Below, one piece after another: positions 61,597 through 64,000 of a DNA stretch of 64,000 bases; within the stretch, counting starts at the first letter, position 1; each line of letters opens with the position of its first letter. The notes beneath the pieces are model-generated. The model saw nothing but the letters and a program-made list of their open reading frames with translations, was not told the origin of the DNA and ran no database searches. The translations under genes and the position numbers were made by a program. Source of the stretch: Streptomyces sp. SLBN-31 (GTDB lineage Bacteria > Actinomycetota > Actinomycetes > Streptomycetales > Streptomycetaceae); NCBI RefSeq assembly GCF_006715395.1, contig NZ_VFNC01000002.1, forward strand, positions 2,108,001-2,172,000, read 5' to 3'.

Positions 61597-63384
61597 GTGC
61601 ATCCCCGTATCGAGGACTACGCGCTCATCGGCGACGAGCAGACCGCGGCCCTGGTCGGCCGCGACGGCTCCGTCGACTGGCTGTGCCTGCCCCGCTTCGA
61701 CTCGGCGGCCTGTTTCGCCCGGCTGCTCGGCGACGAGGAGAACGGCCACTGGCGCATCGCCCCCAAGGGCGTCGACGGGCCCTGCAGCCGCCGCGCCTAC
61801 CGCCAGGACACCCTCGTACTGGACACGGAGTGGGAGACCGACGAGGGCGCGATCCGCGTCACCGACCTGATGCCGCAGCGCGACCGCGCCCCCGACCTGG
61901 TGCGCGTCGTCAAGGGCCTCACCGGCAGGGTGACCGTGCGCAGCACCCTGCGGCTGCGCTTCGACTACGGCTCGATCGTGCCGTGGATGCGCAAGTCCGA
62001 CGGGCACCGGGTGGCGATCGCCGGGCCGGACTCGGTGTGGCTGCGCAGCGAGCCGTCCGTGCACACCTGGGGCGAGGACCTGAGCACGTACTCGGAGTTC
62101 ACCGTGGAAGAGGGCGAGAAGGTCGCGTTCGTGCTGACCTGGCACCCCTCGCACGAGCCGCGGCCCCCGCTCGTCGACCCGCACAAGGCGGTGCACGCCA
62201 GCGTCAAGGACTGGCGCAAGTGGGTGCGGCGGTGCCGCTACTACGGCCCCTACCGCGACACCGTCGTGCGCTCCCTGATCACCCTCAAGGCCCTCACCTA
62301 CCGGCCGACCGGCGGCATCGTCGCCGCCGCCACCACCTCCCTGCCCGAGGAGCCGGGCGGCGTCCGCAACTGGGACTACCGCTACTGCTGGCTGCGCGAC
62401 TCCACCCTCACCCTGAACGCCGGCCTGGCCGCGGGCTACCGCAAGGAGGCGGAGAACTGGCGGAACTGGCTGCTGCGCGCGGTCGCCGGCGACCCGGCCG
62501 ACCTGCAGATCATGTACGGCCTCGCGGGTGAGCGGCGGCTGCCGGAGACCGAGCTGCCGTGGCTGTCGGGTTTCGCGGGGTCGGCGCCCGTACGGATCGG
62601 CAACGACGCCGTCAACCAGCTCCAGCTCGACGTCTACGGCGAAGTCATGGACTCGCTGGCGCTGGCCCGCAGTTCGGGCCTGCCCCCGCGGCCGCACATG
62701 TGGTCGATCCAGCGGGCGCTGATGGACTGGCTGTGCGCGGAGTGGCGGCAGCCCGACGAGGGACTGTGGGAGGTGCGCGGCGGCAGGCGCCACTTCGTCC
62801 ACTCCAAGATCATGGTGTGGGTGGCCGCGGACCGTGCGGTGCGGACGCTGGAGGAGGAACCGGAGCTCGGCGGCGACCTCGACCGCTGGCGCGCGCTGCG
62901 CGAGGAGGTGCACCGGGAGGTGTGCGAGAAGGGCTACGACGCCGAACGGAACACCTTCACGCAGTCCTACGGCTCCCGCGAACTCGACGCCGCGCTGCTG
63001 CTCATTCCCCGCCTGGGCTTCCTGCCCCCGGACGATCCACGGGTCACGGGCACCATCGAGGCGATCCGCGGCGAGCTGGGGCACCACGGTCTGCTGCGCC
63101 GTTACAGCACGGACGGCACGACCGTCGACGGGCTGCCCGGGGACGAGGGCACCTTCGTCGTGTGCTCGTTCTGGCTCGCGGACGCGCTGCACATGACGGG
63201 CCGCCACAAGGAGGCACGGGAGTTGTTCGAACGGCTGGTGGGCCTGTGCAACGACGTGGGGCTGCTGTCCGAGGAGTACGACCCCGTGAGCGGACGTCAG
63301 CTGGGCAACTTCCCGCAGGCCTTCAGTCACGTCGGTCTGGTGAACACCGCCCTCGCCCTGTTCGGGGACGGAGAGGCAGGATAG
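61597..63384 (+). CDS. GH15-family glucoamylase/trehalase-like hydrolase
   Basis: This 595-residue protein matches the bacterial GH15 group. Family blocks are RIEDYALIGDEQTAALVGRD, VDWLCLPRFDSAACFARLLG, NWDYRYCWLRDS, GLWEVRGGRRHFVHSK and the late GLLSEEYDP with a likely catalytic Glu. It has no signal peptide, so it acts on an internal alpha-glucan or trehalose. GTG at 61597 gives the usual N-terminus (HPRIEDYALIG); TTG at 61564, right after the previous stop, would add 11 residues. It follows the ECF/anti-sigma pair in the same operon. Confidence 0.92.
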   Translation: MHPRIEDYALIGDEQTAALVGRDGSVDWLCLPRFDSAACFARLLGDEENGHWRIAPKGVDGPCSRRAYRQDTLVLDTEWETDEGAIRVTDLMPQRDRAPDLVRVVKGLTGRVTVRSTLRLRFDYGSIVPWMRKSDGHRVAIAGPDSVWLRSEPSVHTWGEDLSTYSEFTVEEGEKVAFVLTWHPSHEPRPPLVDPHKAVHASVKDWRKWVRRCRYYGPYRDTVVRSLITLKALTYRPTGGIVAAATTSLPEEPGGVRNWDYRYCWLRDSTLTLNAGLAAGYRKEAENWRNWLLRAVAGDPADLQIMYGLAGERRLPETELPWLSGFAGSAPVRIGNDAVNQLQLDVYGEVMDSLALARSSGLPPRPHMWSIQRALMDWLCAEWRQPDEGLWEVRGGRRHFVHSKIMVWVAADRAVRTLEEEPELGGDLDRWRALREEVHREVCEKGYDAERNTFTQSYGSRELDAALLLIPRLGFLPPDDPRVTGTIEAIRGELGHHGLLRRYSTDGTTVDGLPGDEGTFVVCSFWLADALHMTGRHKEARELFERLVGLCNDVGLLSEEYDPVSGRQLGNFPQAFSHVGLVNTALALFGDGEAG

Positions 63385-63389
63385 GGGCC

Positions 63390-64000
63390 ATGGATCTTGG
63401 ACTGAAGGACCGGGTGTACGTCGTCACCGGGGCCACGCGCGGCCTCGGCAACGCGGCGGCACGGGAGCTGGTGGCCGACGGCGCGAAGGTCGTCGTGACC
63501 GGCCGGGACGAGAAGCGGGTGGCCGACGCCGCGAACGAGTTGGGGCCGAGCGCCCTCGGGCTGGCCGTCGACAACGCCGACCCGCAGGCGCCGGCCCGGC
63601 TGATCGCCGCCGCGCGGGAGAGGTTCGGCGGCTTCCACGGCATCCTCGTGAGCGTGGGCGGACCCGCGCCGGGGTTCGTCGCCGACAACACCGACGAGCA
63701 GTGGGGGGCCGCCTTCGAGTCGGTGTTCCTCGGCGCGGTGCGGCTGGCCCGGGCGGCGGCGGAGGAGCTGGACGCGGGGGGTGTCATCGGGTTCGTGCTG
63801 TCGGGCTCGGTGCACGAGCCGATTCCGGGGCTGACGATCTCCAACGGCCTGCGGCCGGGGCTCGCCGGGTTCGCGAAGTCGATCGCCGACGAACTGGGGC
63901 CGCGCGGTATTCGGGTCGTCGGGCTGCTGCCGGCCCGCATCGACACCGACCGGGTCCGCGAGCTCGACGGAATGTCCGCGGACCCGGAGGCGACGCGGGC
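63390..64000 (+). CDS. SDR-family oxidoreductase, 3' end beyond the window
   Basis: The first 203 or so codons of an SDR are present. It has VVTGATRGLG near the N-terminus, an altered SVGGPAPGF in place of the NAG motif, SGSVHEP with the catalytic Ser, and a late GLRPGLAGFAKSIADELGPR. A canonical YxxxK is not obvious: the expected tyrosine appears replaced in SNGLRPGLAGFAK, which keeps only the lysine position. The gene starts 6 bp after the GH15 stop, so it belongs to the same operon. GGGGCC precedes the ATG. The function is unknown. Confidence 0.85.
   Translation, partial: MDLGLKDRVYVVTGATRGLGNAAARELVADGAKVVVTGRDEKRVADAANELGPSALGLAVDNADPQAPARLIAAARERFGGFHGILVSVGGPAPGFVADNTDEQWGAAFESVFLGAVRLARAAAEELDAGGVIGFVLSGSVHEPIPGLTISNGLRPGLAGFAKSIADELGPRGIRVVGLLPARIDTDRVRELDGMSADPEATR

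Overview
The window is a chromosomal segment of a Streptomyces. It is visibly GC-rich with G/C-ending codons and many GTG starts. It carries a cysteine-free chaplin of the ChpE type, a SpoOM-like protein, an SGM_5486-type microprotein and a hydrophobic 'streptophobe'-like protein. From memory, the gene order (chpE, serB, fabI-fabG, tldD-pmbA, tyrS, moaA, secreted S8 proteases) resembles the SCO18xx region of S. coelicolor; this was not checked. No transposase, integrase, phage gene, tRNA or CRISPR array was recognised.

Layout. 1-4.9 kb: a minus-strand rRNA operon (5' part of 23S, spacer without tRNA, complete 16S, leader and promoter region). 4.9-11.5 kb: housekeeping genes (3-methyladenine glycosylase, SpoOM-like, PEBP, HNH nuclease, SPFH/NfeD pair, ABC ATPase, hypothetical, chaplin). 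11.6-15.4 kb: a GAF histidine kinase/NarL response regulator pair divergent from an SDR-QueA-like pair, with a long palindrome between them. 15.4-26.4 kb: secreted lytic transglycosylase, double-FHA ABC exporter, hydrophobic membrane protein, serB, SixA-type phosphatase, small membrane proteins, and an MFS exporter divergent from a GntR regulator with a perfect operator-like palindrome. 26.5-33.6 kb: fabG-fabI, tldD-pmbA, tyrS, GlsB-like and DUF3099 genes. The tldD/pmbA junction is expanded by an 86-bp tandem repeat that creates two 29-codon ORFs. 34.1-40.3 kb: a LacI-controlled beta-glucoside ABC importer plus GH1 beta-glucosidase, laid out like cebR-cebEFG-bglC, with two LacI-type boxes 22 bp apart. 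40.4-48.3 kb: moaA, an acetate-type symporter with its DUF485 partner, two tandem secreted subtilases, and a CoA-transferase gene whose start codon lies inside nested palindromes. 48.4-53.1 kb: CopD-like protein, then a minus-strand operon of an alkylglycerol-monooxygenase/sterol-desaturase homologue, a lysoplasmalogenase-like protein and a zinc alcohol dehydrogenase, then a VIT-type transporter. 53.3-59 kb: exonuclease-BRCT fusion, zinc-finger protein, SURF1, TPR-like hypothetical, and cstA-ybdD with a possible upstream leader ORF. 59.2-64 kb: a tightly packed plus-strand operon of sodium:solute symporter, SigE-type ECF sigma factor, small membrane protein, GH15 glucoamylase-like enzyme and an SDR cut by the window end.

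The best candidates for something new are the reiterated tldD-pmbA junction, the possible ether-lipid degradation operon, the ECF factor embedded in a symporter/GH15 operon, and several unassigned palindromic operators (13.48, 25.29, 35.36 and 46.95 kb). Function calls are from reading the sequence; no database search was run.
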